The translations under genes and the position numbers were made by a program. The notes under the pieces are model-generated. The model ran no database searches, had not been told where the DNA came from, and worked only from the letters and a program-made list of their open reading frames with translations. This document shows, in pieces, positions 1 through 8,371 of a stretch of DNA of 52,573 nucleotides (position 1 is its first letter; each line of letters starts with the position of its first letter). The DNA is from Prosthecobacter sp. (GTDB taxonomy: Bacteria; Verrucomicrobiota; Verrucomicrobiia; Verrucomicrobiales; Verrucomicrobiaceae). The DNA lies in the NCBI RefSeq assembly GCF_014879935.1, contig NZ_JACSRD010000178.1, positions 1 to 52,573 of the forward strand. Reading direction: 5' to 3'.

Positions 1-201
1 GCAGGCGGCGCTGGCCGGGGCCAGGGCGCCGCGGTAGGTGTCCAGCCCGTAGATGGCGGTGTCCACATCCAGCAGGATGTCGGTGACGTCGCCGGCGACG
101 AGCCCGAGCGCGGCGGCGTGGACGGGCAGCTTGAGCTTGAAGTTGCACAACCAGACGATTTGATCGCCGATGCGGGTGGGGAAGTAATCCTGTCTTTTCA
201 T
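1..201 (-). CDS. Hypothetical protein, N-terminal part only (runs off the left edge)
   Basis: The minus strand reads ATG at 201 and stays open for 67 codons to the window edge, beginning MKRQDYFPTRIGDQIVW. I recall this opening from short proteins of unknown function common in Verrucomicrobiota (a Tyr-Phe-Pro-x-Arg start, then a Trp-containing segment). No catalytic motif is visible in the part present. It diverges from the kinase gene to its right, across a 570-bp gap. Reading frame and start are clear; function is unknown. Confidence 0.6.
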   Translation of the reverse strand, partial: MKRQDYFPTRIGDQIVWLCNFKLKLPVHAAALGLVAGDVTDILLDVDTAIYGLDTYRGALAPASAAC

Positions 202-774
202 GGCTTTGCGTGTTTTGCTTGAGTTGGCGGGGGTTGAAGAGGGGCTGTCCCAAAAGCCCTGGTCCCAATTTCCCGATGCATGGTCCCAGGGCATTCAGGC
301 GGAAGGTGTGGCTGCGGGCGCAGGCCCGTGGCAGGTCGAGGGCGGAACGGGCAGGATGACTACCGCCTGGCGGCGGCTACCCCCAGCGGGGGCTCCCCCT
401 TTGACAATGGGGGGATGGAAATCGCCGATGGGGGCTCCCCCATTAAAAATGGGGGCACGGAAATCGCCGATGGGGGCTCCCCCATTGAAAATGGGGGCGC
501 GGAAACTGCCGATGGGGGCTCCCCCTTTGACGATGACATCGCCCCCATTGGCAGTCATGCGTCCCACAGCGCCGTGGCTGCGGGGACGAGCACGGGATGG
601 AAGGACGAAAGGCATGGCGGGCTGCAGGATTGCGGGAAAGACCACCTGCCGTTCCCTAATCAGCGCCAAACCGACCTCGTCGGCGTTTGTGACAGGCTAT
701 TTTAGGAGACACTGAAGAATAATCCGCCTTTCACGCTTGCCTTCGGTGTAGCTCCGGCGACAAAATCGTCCCTC
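202..774. other. Gene-free gap between divergent genes
   Basis: This 573-bp stretch separates the divergent partial gene and the Ser/Thr kinase. Several frames are open through the repeat at 388-530, but only because the repeat unit is 42 bp (14 codons), so every frame repeats without a stop. I see no convincing ribosome site or conserved protein in it. Promoters for both flanking genes presumably lie here, but I could not identify them. Confidence 0.5.
388..530. repeat. 42-bp tandem repeat, about 3.4 units, hairpin-forming
   Basis: Units begin at 388, 430 and 472, with a partial fourth from 514. Each contains GGGGGCTCCCCC followed by an AT-rich centre, so adjacent G5 and C5 runs can pair within and between units. 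Copies differ at only a few positions, so the expansion looks recent. The inverted arms suggest a structured or palindromic element rather than coding sequence. There are no unique spacers, so it is not a CRISPR. Confidence 0.8.
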
Positions 775-3700
775 ATGGACGAGGGACTGACGCCGCCAGA
801 CCACAACCTGCCCCCTTCAGAAGACGCTGCGACGCAGAAGCTGACGCCGTCCGTGATGGTGGGCCTGCTCGGTGCCGGTGGTGGCAGCCCCAGCCGCAGC
901 GGTTCGAAGCGTTGGAGCCCGCCCTCCGTGGAGGCCTTGCAGCAGATGCTGCCGCAGTATGAGATCAACGCCTTCATCGCCTGCGGCGGCATGGGGGCGG
1001 TGTACCAAGGCGTGCAGCGCTCCCTGAAGCGCACCGTGGCCATCAAGATCCTGCCGCCGGAGATTGAGGACGGGGAGGCGCAGTTTGTGGCTCGCTTCAA
1101 GCACGAGGCGCAGGCCATGGCGCGGCTGAGCCACCCGAACATCGTGGCCGTGCATGATGCCGGGGAGACGGCGGACGGGCTGCTGTATTTCGTGATGGAA
1201 TTCATCGAGGGCACGGACGTGGCGCAGCTCATCGCCAGTGAGGGCCAGCTCGACCCCGTCCGCACGGTGCAGATCATCACCGCCGTGTGTGAGGCGCTGG
1301 CCTTTGCCCATGAGGAGGGCATCATCCACCGCGACATCAAGCCCTCCAACATCATGATCGACCGCAAAGGGCGCGTGAAGGTGGCGGATTTCGGTCTGGC
1401 GAAGGCCCTGAACGTGGAGGGCACGATGCTGACCAGCAGCCACATCGCGATGGGCACGGCCGATTTCATGGCTCCGGAGGTGCTCGTGCCCGGAATGCAG
1501 GTGGACCAGCGGGCCGATCTGTATGCCGTGGGAGTAATGCTCTACCAGATGCTCACCGGCCAGGTGCCGCGTGGTCGTTTTGAGTCCCCCAGCCACCTCG
1601 TGCCGAAGGTGGACCGCACCTTCGACGCCATCGTGGACAAGGCGATGCAGACGGACCGCGAGAAGCGATACAGCACGGCCACGGAGATGAAGACGGATGT
1701 GGAAAAGGTGGCCGCGCCCGCAAGGGCGTGGTCAGGCGCGGACGCCACAGGGCCATCGGTTGGCCACCGCCTTGCGGCGGCAGCCACGCAAAAGAGCAGA
1801 GCGGGCAGGAGTGCCCGCGCTCCTCTCATGCTCGCCGCCGCGGCGGTCATCGTCGCCATTGGGATAGGCGCTTACTTTCTCTCCAAGCCACATTCGACGA
1901 ACAGCCCAGTCTCCTCCTCTCCCAGCGACATCGAGCAAGTGCCGCTGGATCAACCCGGTTCGTCTGTCTCTCCTTCTCCCCGTCTCCCCAGTCCCAGCCC
2001 TTTCCCGTTCGATCCGAAAGCCATCAAGCTGTGGGACACGCCAGCGAAGGTCGCGGCGCTGAACAAGCCGAACGTTCGTTGGGAGAACGAGGCCATTCAT
2101 CTGACGAACAAGGCAGGGCTGCCGGACGGGACGATCAAGCAGGCGGACATGCTCGTGAGGGCGGAGGTGCGGCTGAGCCCGACGTCGGTGAGTCCGCAGA
2201 TCTGCGGGCGTGTGCTGAGAGACGAAAAAGGCCCCACGGATTTCTACAGCCTGGCTTTGAAGCCGGGGCTCGCCGCCGCGAGGCTGACGGTGCAGCACGG
2301 GGACGCCACCACGGAACTGGGTTCCTGGCCGCTCCCCCGTGCCTATCCGCCCGATGCATGGCTGCCGCTGGAGCTGCGCATTATCGGGGAGAAAATCACC
2401 GCCGTGGCCGATGGACGGGTGCTGGGAACGCTGTTGGACAGCACGGTCAAAGGTGCCGGGGGCATCCAGCTGTACGCCACCCAGGATGGTTGGTTCCGGA
2501 ACGTGGAGTGTGTGCCGGTGAAGCCGCCTGTCCGTGTCCCCGGGGCACCGGTGGGGGTGCTCACGCTGTGGGACTCTCCCGAGAAACTCGGCAAGGCCCC
2601 GGATGTGGAATGGAGGGACGGTGCGGTGCATTTGCTGGACAACGCCGGCCTGTATGCCGGGCCGCCGAGCCGTGATGCGATCATCCGCGCCTCCATCCGC
2701 ATGAACGCGGATGCCAAAGGCCCGCAGATCAATCTGCGGCATCGCGGGGACGATGGCTACCGGCTGGCGATCAATCCCAAGGACAACTATGTGGTGCTGG
2801 GCACCTCTTCTCACGAGAAGGCAACCAACCTGAGGCAGTGGCCCCTGCCCCGCCGCTATCGCGAGGACGAGTGGCTGCGGCTGGAGCTGCGTGCCATCGG
2901 CAACCAGCTCACGGCTGTGGCCGATGGTGTGACCCTGGGCACGATCACCGATGAATCGCTGAGCCAGCCCGGCGGCGCGGGCATTTTTGCCACCAACGGC
3001 TGGTTCAAAGAGATCGAGTATCTGCCCCTGGATGAAGGAGGCGTGGCTCCGCCGCTCCCCCCGGCCGCCGGGGTCGGCCAGTGGCGGCCCGTTTCCTTCC
3101 GACAGGACGAACTGCTGGGGCCAGGTGCGCACATCATGCCCGACGGCACTCTGAAGCTGTCGCACGGCCATGACATCAACACGGTCATCCCCTGCCAGAA
3201 CATGGCGCTGAAGGCTCGGCTCAAAAGACCCGAGCGTGTGACGATGTCAGGCCTGCGTCTCCGCACGAAGGGCCCCACCCACGTGGCGCTCCACTTCGGT
3301 GCCACCGAGGCGTGGATGAACACCGTCAGCATGGTGCCTCCGCGGACTCCCACCATCCCCCTGAAGCCCGGTCAAGGCGTGGAGACGCCAGCGGAACTCG
3401 TCTTCGCCGTGATCGGCCAGCGGGCCTACGGTTCCGTGGATGGCGTGAAGCTGCCGCCTTTTGAGCTGCACAGCCCGGCGTATGTCGGTAGCGCGGGCCT
3501 CTGGTCCATGAGCGGGGAGTTCAGCGGCGTGGCGTTCATGCCGCTGGACGGCCTGTCCGAGGCAGAGGCGCTGAAGGCTGTCGGCTTGGACGGCGTGGCC
3601 GCAACGGCGGCTCCTGCCGCCCCCACATGGCAGCCGGCCTATGGGAAGCCTTTGGAACAGCTCGCAACTCAGGACGGCAAGCGAAGCTTCGGTGGCGGAT

Positions 3701-4155
3701 GGCTTTCCCTGCAAGGAGGCCTGCCGGAGGCCCGGGCAGAATCCAGGCAGGGGGCGGCCCGCGTGCGCGTGAACTGGCTCGGGTCCACCAAAATGGTGAA
3801 GTTCGGCCTCCGCGGCACCGACATTGAGCTGGACCTCGGCACCTCCGGGCAGGCAGCCCTGCATCGCTGGTTGGGCGGGAGCATCGAGCCCGGCGGCCCC
3901 AAACTCCCCTTCTCAATCCAGGCGGGGATGGAAGTGGACCTTCAGATCGCGTGGCTGAATGGCCGGGCCTACGGTTGGGTGAACGGGCAGCTCATCGGCA
4001 GCCGCTCCATGCTTCCGCCCAAAGATCATGTCTCCGGCATCTGGTTTTCTGCGGACAAGGACGACCAGCAGGTCCGCATCCGCGATTACGAAGTGGTCAA
4101 TCTCGACGCCCTGTCCGAGGCTGAGGCGCTGCAATTGATCGGAGCCAATCCTTGA
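775..4155 (+). CDS. Membrane Ser/Thr protein kinase with four C-terminal beta-sandwich-like repeats
   Basis: The protein has 1126 residues. An intact Hanks-type kinase domain spans about 62-315: a glycine loop GGMGAVY, the ATP lysine in VAIK (Lys91), the catalytic HRDIKPSN (185-192) and DFG (205-207). One membrane helix follows at about 351-370. The remaining roughly 700 residues contain four related units (about 417-585, 595-760, 770-945, 955-1126), the first two sharing LWD, a W/PLPR motif and a 'ADG..LGT' strand pair, resembling LamG/DUF1080-type concanavalin folds. The likely topology is a cytoplasmic kinase with an exported, possibly glycan-binding sensor. Kinases of this type in these bacteria often accompany ECF-type sigma factors, and one lies downstream at 5462. 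The start is the first ATG of the frame; no strong ribosome site is visible. The kinase call is firm; the ligand idea is inference. Confidence 0.92.
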   Translation: MDEGLTPPDHNLPPSEDAATQKLTPSVMVGLLGAGGGSPSRSGSKRWSPPSVEALQQMLPQYEINAFIACGGMGAVYQGVQRSLKRTVAIKILPPEIEDGEAQFVARFKHEAQAMARLSHPNIVAVHDAGETADGLLYFVMEFIEGTDVAQLIASEGQLDPVRTVQIITAVCEALAFAHEEGIIHRDIKPSNIMIDRKGRVKVADFGLAKALNVEGTMLTSSHIAMGTADFMAPEVLVPGMQVDQRADLYAVGVMLYQMLTGQVPRGRFESPSHLVPKVDRTFDAIVDKAMQTDREKRYSTATEMKTDVEKVAAPARAWSGADATGPSVGHRLAAAATQKSRAGRSARAPLMLAAAAVIVAIGIGAYFLSKPHSTNSPVSSSPSDIEQVPLDQPGSSVSPSPRLPSPSPFPFDPKAIKLWDTPAKVAALNKPNVRWENEAIHLTNKAGLPDGTIKQADMLVRAEVRLSPTSVSPQICGRVLRDEKGPTDFYSLALKPGLAAARLTVQHGDATTELGSWPLPRAYPPDAWLPLELRIIGEKITAVADGRVLGTLLDSTVKGAGGIQLYATQDGWFRNVECVPVKPPVRVPGAPVGVLTLWDSPEKLGKAPDVEWRDGAVHLLDNAGLYAGPPSRDAIIRASIRMNADAKGPQINLRHRGDDGYRLAINPKDNYVVLGTSSHEKATNLRQWPLPRRYREDEWLRLELRAIGNQLTAVADGVTLGTITDESLSQPGGAGIFATNGWFKEIEYLPLDEGGVAPPLPPAAGVGQWRPVSFRQDELLGPGAHIMPDGTLKLSHGHDINTVIPCQNMALKARLKRPERVTMSGLRLRTKGPTHVALHFGATEAWMNTVSMVPPRTPTIPLKPGQGVETPAELVFAVIGQRAYGSVDGVKLPPFELHSPAYVGSAGLWSMSGEFSGVAFMPLDGLSEAEALKAVGLDGVAATAAPAAPTWQPAYGKPLEQLATQDGKRSFGGGWLSLQGGLPEARAESRQGAARVRVNWLGSTKMVKFGLRGTDIELDLGTSGQAALHRWLGGSIEPGGPKLPFSIQAGMEVDLQIAWLNGRAYGWVNGQLIGSRSMLPPKDHVSGIWFSADKDDQQVRIRDYEVVNLDALSEAEALQLIGANP

Positions 4156-4170
4156 AGCAAACACGTGCCA

Positions 4171-4294
4171 GCCTCCTCCCCCACACCGAACCAAGGCCAG
4201 TTCCCCACCACCGAGTGGACGCTACAAGGGCGGCGGAAGGATGAGGAGGCCGGGACCGGTGACGAAGCTTGCCGGAAACCTCGAAGAGCTTACC
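4171..4294 (+). pseudogene. 5' remnant of an ECF-type sigma factor gene
   Basis: Just after the kinase stop, one frame encodes GQFPTTEWTL followed by KDEEAG, matching the N-terminus of the intact sigma factor at 5462 (GQFPTTEWTL, then KDEDAG). Positions 4195-4223 are identical over 29 bp to 5486-5514. Similarity then continues in a shifted frame (AGNLEELT against the intact ALDELCT) and fades near 4290. There is no start codon in place and no downstream sigma domain, so this is a decayed fragment. It probably marks a former sigma gene next to the kinase or a partial duplication. Confidence 0.75.
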
Positions 4295-4879
4295 ATGGCA
4301 GCCATGAAACCTGAAACGCTGGCGCACCGGCTGGGCACCACGACACACGTCTCCCCGCTGCTGATGAAGGCGCGGCGGCTGGGGCTGCGTGTGCCGGAGG
4401 ATCTGGAGCGGCTGGCGGTGCAAAGAGGGTGTGACTACTATGCAGGCGGGGGGGACTTAACGACCGTGGCAAGAGAGGCGGCTCCCGCTGCGAGCACGAT
4501 GATGGCTGATCCCGCTTCGTTCTCCAATGAGGAGCTGGCGGTGGCGCTTCTCTCGATCGGGCTGCCGTATTCACAGCACCGGGTGAGGCTTGGGGCGGCA
4601 ATGCTCGCTGTCGGCAGCAACTCAGCGCGCAAACTGGCGCAGGCTGCCATCCATGAGCGGTGCGAGACGGTGGTCCGCTACATCGCGCTTTGTGGCAGCA
4701 GAGTGGAGCCGGAGAACACTTTTTGGGATGAACTGCTGCGGGAACTGCCCGAACGACCGATGCCGCCGGTCGATACGCTGCCGCATATCACGCGTTTTGT
4801 CGCCATGACCGGCTTCACACGACGCGGGCGTGAGACGATCATGCAATGGATTCGCCCGGTGAGAAACGCCGCCGCATGA
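4295..4879 (+). CDS. Hypothetical protein, first gene of a DUF6036-type pair
   Basis: The product has 194 residues from ATG 4295, preceded by GAAGAG about seven bases upstream. A longer frame starts at 4241, but its extra 18 residues come from the sigma-gene remnant, so I reject that start. The N-terminal part (LAHRLGTTTHVSPLLMKARRL) is short and helical; the rest is mostly helical with no metal or nucleotide motif. Its stop overlaps the start of the next gene in an ATGA (4876-4879), so the two are probably translated together. By analogy with two-gene nucleotidyltransferase modules it could be the antitoxin or regulator. I do not recognise the family. Confidence 0.65.
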   Translation: MAAMKPETLAHRLGTTTHVSPLLMKARRLGLRVPEDLERLAVQRGCDYYAGGGDLTTVAREAAPAASTMMADPASFSNEELAVALLSIGLPYSQHRVRLGAAMLAVGSNSARKLAQAAIHERCETVVRYIALCGSRVEPENTFWDELLRELPERPMPPVDTLPHITRFVAMTGFTRRGRETIMQWIRPVRNAAA

Positions 4880-5454
4880 AGGACACAACCACCAACAATC
4901 CAGCCGATCTCATGAAGACGCTGGACGGCTTCCTGGACCATGAGGTTTCACTGGTGGTCTATGGTCGCGGCGCTCTCTGCCTGGGCTACGAGCAGCCGCT
5001 GGCCGAGTTCCTGAACACGCAGGATGTGGACGGCATCATCCGTGCGGCACAGCTTGACGATCTTGTGAATGACGAGCGTTTCTGGAATGCCGTGGATGCC
5101 ACCAATCAAGCCTTGGAACCCAGGGGTCTCTACATCACCCATCTGTTCCAGGAGGACCAGGTCTTCCTGCGGCCGGAGTGGGAGGCGCACATCGTCCCGG
5201 TGCTGCGTCCGCCGACACGCTGGCTGAAGCTTTTCCGTCCTCACACCATCGACCTCATCCTGACCAAGATGATGCGCGGCAATGATCCGCAGGACATGGC
5301 CGATGTGGATTTCCTGATCCGCCATGACCACGTCACCGCCGCGCAGATGGAGCCGGCCTTTGCCACGGTGCGGATGCCGGACATCCAGGAACTGCGGGAT
5401 GCCTTCCAGCGTGCTCTGCCGGTGGTGCGCCAACTCCTTGCCCGCCACTCCTGA
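4876..5454 (+). CDS. DUF6036-like nucleotidyltransferase-fold protein
   Basis: From ATG 4876 the product has 192 residues. The pattern VVYGRGALCLGY followed by an acidic TQDVDGII resembles the GG/GxA..L and D-x-D signature of minimal nucleotidyltransferases, such as the DUF6036 and AbiEii-type families. A later LILTKMMRG..QDMADVDFLI segment also fits that family. The usual Gly-Gly-Ser is degenerate (GRGAL), so activity is uncertain. An upstream in-frame ATG at 4846 would overlap the previous gene by 34 bp; the ATGA overlap favours 4876. The two genes sit between an intact sigma factor and a broken copy of its 5' end, as an inserted cassette might. Confidence 0.65.
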   Translation: MKDTTTNNPADLMKTLDGFLDHEVSLVVYGRGALCLGYEQPLAEFLNTQDVDGIIRAAQLDDLVNDERFWNAVDATNQALEPRGLYITHLFQEDQVFLRPEWEAHIVPVLRPPTRWLKLFRPHTIDLILTKMMRGNDPQDMADVDFLIRHDHVTAAQMEPAFATVRMPDIQELRDAFQRALPVVRQLLARHS

Positions 5455-5461
5455 TCCCACC

Positions 5462-6214
5462 ATGTCCGAACCTCGCCACCCCAACGGCCAGTTCCCCACC
5501 ACCGAGTGGACGCTGGTGGCGCGGCTGAAGGATGAGGATGCCGGGGTGAGCGGCAGGGCGCTGGATGAGCTCTGCACGCAGTATCACTTCCCGCTCTACT
5601 GCCTGATCCGCTCGCGGGGCCTCAACCATCACGACGCGGAGGACGCGCTGCATGATTTCCTGGCCAAGCTGCTGCGGCTGCAGGCATTCAGTGAGATCGA
5701 GAAGGAGAAAGGCCGGCTGCGCACCTTTCTGGCGAAGTCGCTCGACCGCTTCCTCATCACCCGCCATCACCGCGAGAAGAAGCGGGAGGCGCGGGAGGTT
5801 TCGGTGCATGACACGCGCTTCCAGCTCGATCCCAGGCTGGAGCAGCGTTACGAGCGCGAGACAAGCTCAGCCGGGATCGCACCAGACGTGCTGTTTGACC
5901 GGCAGTGGTGCGCGCTGCTGCTGCAACGCGTGCTGGCGAGACTCGAAGCGGATTACATGGCGAACGGCAAGACGGAGCTGCTCACCGCCCTGAAGCCGGT
6001 GCTCATGGCGGGCGGCAGTCTGCGCGGGCATGATACCGCGATGTTGGCTGCCAGGCTTTCGATGGCGGAAGGCGCGCTGCGCACCGCATTGAACCGGCTG
6101 CTCAAGGATTACCGCAAGCGGCTCGAACACGAGGTGCGGCAGACGGTGGTCTCGAAGGACGATGTGGAGGCGGAGATTGCCGATCTGATGTGCTCGCTCG
6201 CGAGAAAAGACTGA
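5462..6214 (+). CDS. ECF-type RNA polymerase sigma factor
   Basis: The product has 250 residues from ATG 5462. Region 2 is visible at about 35-100, with the HHDAEDALHDFLAKLL helix (DAED at 58-61) that is typical of PVC sigma factors. A basic stretch (HHREKKREAREV) follows, and a region-4-like helix-turn-helix (SMAEGALRTALNRLLKDY) lies near 200-220. The protein is longer than classical ECF factors (about 180-200) because of a roughly 60-residue linker. I recall such factors encoded beside Ser/Thr kinases; here the kinase at 775 is upstream but separated by the DUF6036-like module. It begins 7 bp after the preceding stop. The family is clear, the regulon unknown. Confidence 0.85.
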   Translation: MSEPRHPNGQFPTTEWTLVARLKDEDAGVSGRALDELCTQYHFPLYCLIRSRGLNHHDAEDALHDFLAKLLRLQAFSEIEKEKGRLRTFLAKSLDRFLITRHHREKKREAREVSVHDTRFQLDPRLEQRYERETSSAGIAPDVLFDRQWCALLLQRVLARLEADYMANGKTELLTALKPVLMAGGSLRGHDTAMLAARLSMAEGALRTALNRLLKDYRKRLEHEVRQTVVSKDDVEAEIADLMCSLARKD

Positions 6215-6311
6215 ATGCCTGGAGCGACCTGCTTTGGCGGAACAAAGGCATGATCCCCGGTTGCGAAACGAGGCAGCAGGCTCAAGCGTGTACGACCCAT
6301 TTGCCTCAACC

Positions 6312-6932
6312 ATGAAACGCACCACACTCCTTCTCGCCGCCCTCTCATTTTCCACTCTGCACGCGGAGGACTGGCAGCCGGAGGCGGGGTTCACCTCGTT
6401 GTTCAATGGCAAGGATCTGACGGGCTGGTGCTTCCGGGCGAAGACGGACCGCAAGGATCCGAAAATCGGCGAGGTGACGGAAAAGCACGATGGCAAGACG
6501 GAGGCGGCGGACGCGGGGCGCTACATCGTGAAGGACGGGGTGATCGCGGTGACTTTCCCAAACGAACCGGACAAGCTGACCGGCCAGCTTTACACCGTGG
6601 CCGAGTTTCCGCAGAACTTCATCCTGAAGCTCGAATTCCGCGCCAGCGTGAACGCGGACAGCGGCGTGTTCATCCGCAAACCGCAGCTTCAGTGCCGCGA
6701 CTACCTTGTGGCCGGTCCGTACAAGGATCTGAAGCAGTACAAGCCGCAGGAGTGGAATCAGATGATCGTCGAGGTGAAGGACGGCGTGGCTCATTGCACC
6801 TGCAATGGCGAGGTTCTGGAGGCGGCGCTGCCGATGCCTGCCACCGGACCGATCGGTCTGGAGGGCGATCGTGGCGTGATGGAGTACCGACACATCCAGA
6901 TCAAGGAAACGAACCCGAAGCCGCTGCCTTGA
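6312..6932 (+). CDS. Secreted DUF1080 (3-keto-disaccharide hydrolase-like) protein
   Basis: The product has 206 residues from ATG 6312; a frame-extended start at 6234 would hide the signal peptide. Residues 1-18 (MKRTTLLLAALSFSTLHA) form a signal peptide. The mature protein opens with the DUF1080 hallmark FTSLFNGKDLTGW and continues as one beta-sandwich with VNADSGVFIRKPQ and a final EYRHIQIKE strand. DUF1080 domains have been linked to 3-keto-glycoside hydrolysis and glycan binding; the exact substrate cannot be read here. It lies 43 bp upstream of the DUF1552 gene on the same strand, so the two may be co-transcribed. Confidence 0.88.
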   Translation: MKRTTLLLAALSFSTLHAEDWQPEAGFTSLFNGKDLTGWCFRAKTDRKDPKIGEVTEKHDGKTEAADAGRYIVKDGVIAVTFPNEPDKLTGQLYTVAEFPQNFILKLEFRASVNADSGVFIRKPQLQCRDYLVAGPYKDLKQYKPQEWNQMIVEVKDGVAHCTCNGEVLEAALPMPATGPIGLEGDRGVMEYRHIQIKETNPKPLP

Positions 6933-6975
6933 GCGCAAGATGCGCGGCGCTTGTGCGTAGCATTTCCACCCCCAC

Positions 6976-8295
6976 ATGAAACACCTCGACCGTCGCCAGT
7001 TCCTCCGCGACCTCGGCATCTCCGCCGCGGCGTTCCCCTTCCTCTCGGGCCTTCCCAGCGTGACTGGAGCCCCTGCCCCGCAGAAGCGGCAGCGGCTGAT
7101 CATCATGTTCTCCCCCAACGGCACGCTGCCGAATGAGTTCTGGCCGGACCAGGAGGGGGCGGAGTTCAGCTTCAAATCGATCTTGAAGCCGCTGGAGTCG
7201 TTCAAGGACCGGATGCTCATCCTCCACGGCATCGCGAACAAGGTGCGCGGCGATGGCGACAGCCACATGCGTGGCATGAGCTGCCTGCTGACCTGTGACG
7301 AGCTGATGAAGGGCAACATCATGGGCGGCGGCGGCAATCCGGCCGGATGGGCGAGCAACATCTCCATCGACCAGGAGATCAAAAACTTCCTCCAGAGCCG
7401 CAAGGAGACGAAAACGCGTTTCGGTTCGCTGGAATTCGGTGTCGCCGTGCCTGAACGTGCCGATCCGTGGACGCGCATGTCCTACGCCGGGGCGAACCAG
7501 CCTGTGGCCCCCATCGACGATCCGCATCAGATCTTGAAGAGGGTTTACGGGAAGATGAAGGACAAGGAGAGCCTCGTCAGCATCCTGGATGACGTGCGCG
7601 AGGACTTGAAACGTGTCTCCTCAAAGCTCAGCGCCCGGGACAAGGCGCTGCTGGACCAGCACATGACGCTCGTCCGCAGCCTGGAACAGGATCTGGTCGA
7701 AGCTGACAAGCAGGGCAAGCTGGCGCATCCGGTGCCGGCCGTCGATCCCAGCATCGAGCTGGTGAATGACAACACGCCGCAGATCAGCCGCATCCAAATC
7801 GACCTGCTGGTCAATTCGCTGGCCAATGACATGGCCCGCGTGGCCACGCTGCAATACATGCGCTCCGTCGGCATGGCGCAGATGCGCTGGCTCGGTGTGG
7901 AGGAAGGCCACCACAGCCTTTCTCACGATCCGGACGACAAGAAGGACAGCTACGAGAAGCTCAAGAAGATCAACACGTGGTTCGCAGGCGAGTTCGCCTA
8001 CCTGGCCAAACGCCTCAGTGAGACGCCGGAGCCTGCTGGCGATGGCAGCATGCTCGACAATACGCTGCTGGTCTGGACCAACGAGCTCGGCAAAGGCAAC
8101 ACGCACACGCTGGACAACATCCCATACGTCATGGTGGGCGGCGGATTCGGCTTCAAAATGGGCCGCAGCCTGAAATTCGACAAAGCGGCGCACAACCGCC
8201 TGTGGATGTCCGTGGCGCAGGCCATGGGGCACGAGTTGAAGAGCTTCGGCAAGGCGGACCTCTGCGAAGGCGGGGCGCTGAACCTGAGGGCTTGA
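6976..8295 (+). CDS. Tat-exported DUF1552 protein
   Basis: The product has 439 residues. A twin-arginine signal (RRQFLRDLGISAAAFPFL) lies at residues 6-23, indicating export in folded form. The rest matches the DUF1552 family, with an LIIMFSPNGTLP strand, a conserved SHMRGMSCLLT segment and a late LLVWTNELGKGNTHT motif similar to the alkaline-phosphatase-like fold of the related DUF1501 proteins. In Planctomycetota and Verrucomicrobiota such genes usually sit beside a large DUF1592/DUF1588 cytochrome gene, but here the neighbour is a DUF1080 gene. Biochemical function is not established. Confidence 0.9.
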   Translation: MKHLDRRQFLRDLGISAAAFPFLSGLPSVTGAPAPQKRQRLIIMFSPNGTLPNEFWPDQEGAEFSFKSILKPLESFKDRMLILHGIANKVRGDGDSHMRGMSCLLTCDELMKGNIMGGGGNPAGWASNISIDQEIKNFLQSRKETKTRFGSLEFGVAVPERADPWTRMSYAGANQPVAPIDDPHQILKRVYGKMKDKESLVSILDDVREDLKRVSSKLSARDKALLDQHMTLVRSLEQDLVEADKQGKLAHPVPAVDPSIELVNDNTPQISRIQIDLLVNSLANDMARVATLQYMRSVGMAQMRWLGVEEGHHSLSHDPDDKKDSYEKLKKINTWFAGEFAYLAKRLSETPEPAGDGSMLDNTLLVWTNELGKGNTHTLDNIPYVMVGGGFGFKMGRSLKFDKAAHNRLWMSVAQAMGHELKSFGKADLCEGGALNLRA

Positions 8296-8311
8296 TCGGG
8301 GCGGCACCACA

Positions 8312-8346
8312 GGCGCCTGAGGCAGCATTTATTTGCCTCAAGCGCC
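8312..8346. repeat. Imperfect inverted repeat between DUF1552 gene and uridylyltransferase gene
   Basis: Two 13-base arms (8312-8324 and 8334-8346, GGCGCCTGAGGCA and TGCCTCAAGCGCC) match at 12 of 13 positions around a 9-base AT-rich loop. No U-run follows, so it is not a canonical terminator. It lies 17 bp after the DUF1552 stop and could act as a weak terminator or stabilise the mRNA 3' end. Confidence 0.6.
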
Positions 8347-8371
8347 ATGCTTCCCTACGCTTGCGGCCCTC

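Noticed and set aside
388..530. CRISPR array
   Set aside because: The units are contiguous with no unique spacers, and no cas gene is present.
1732..3171. 479-codon open frame on the minus strand
   Set aside because: Shadow of the sensor-kinase gene, with no ribosome site and arginine/glutamine-rich composition.
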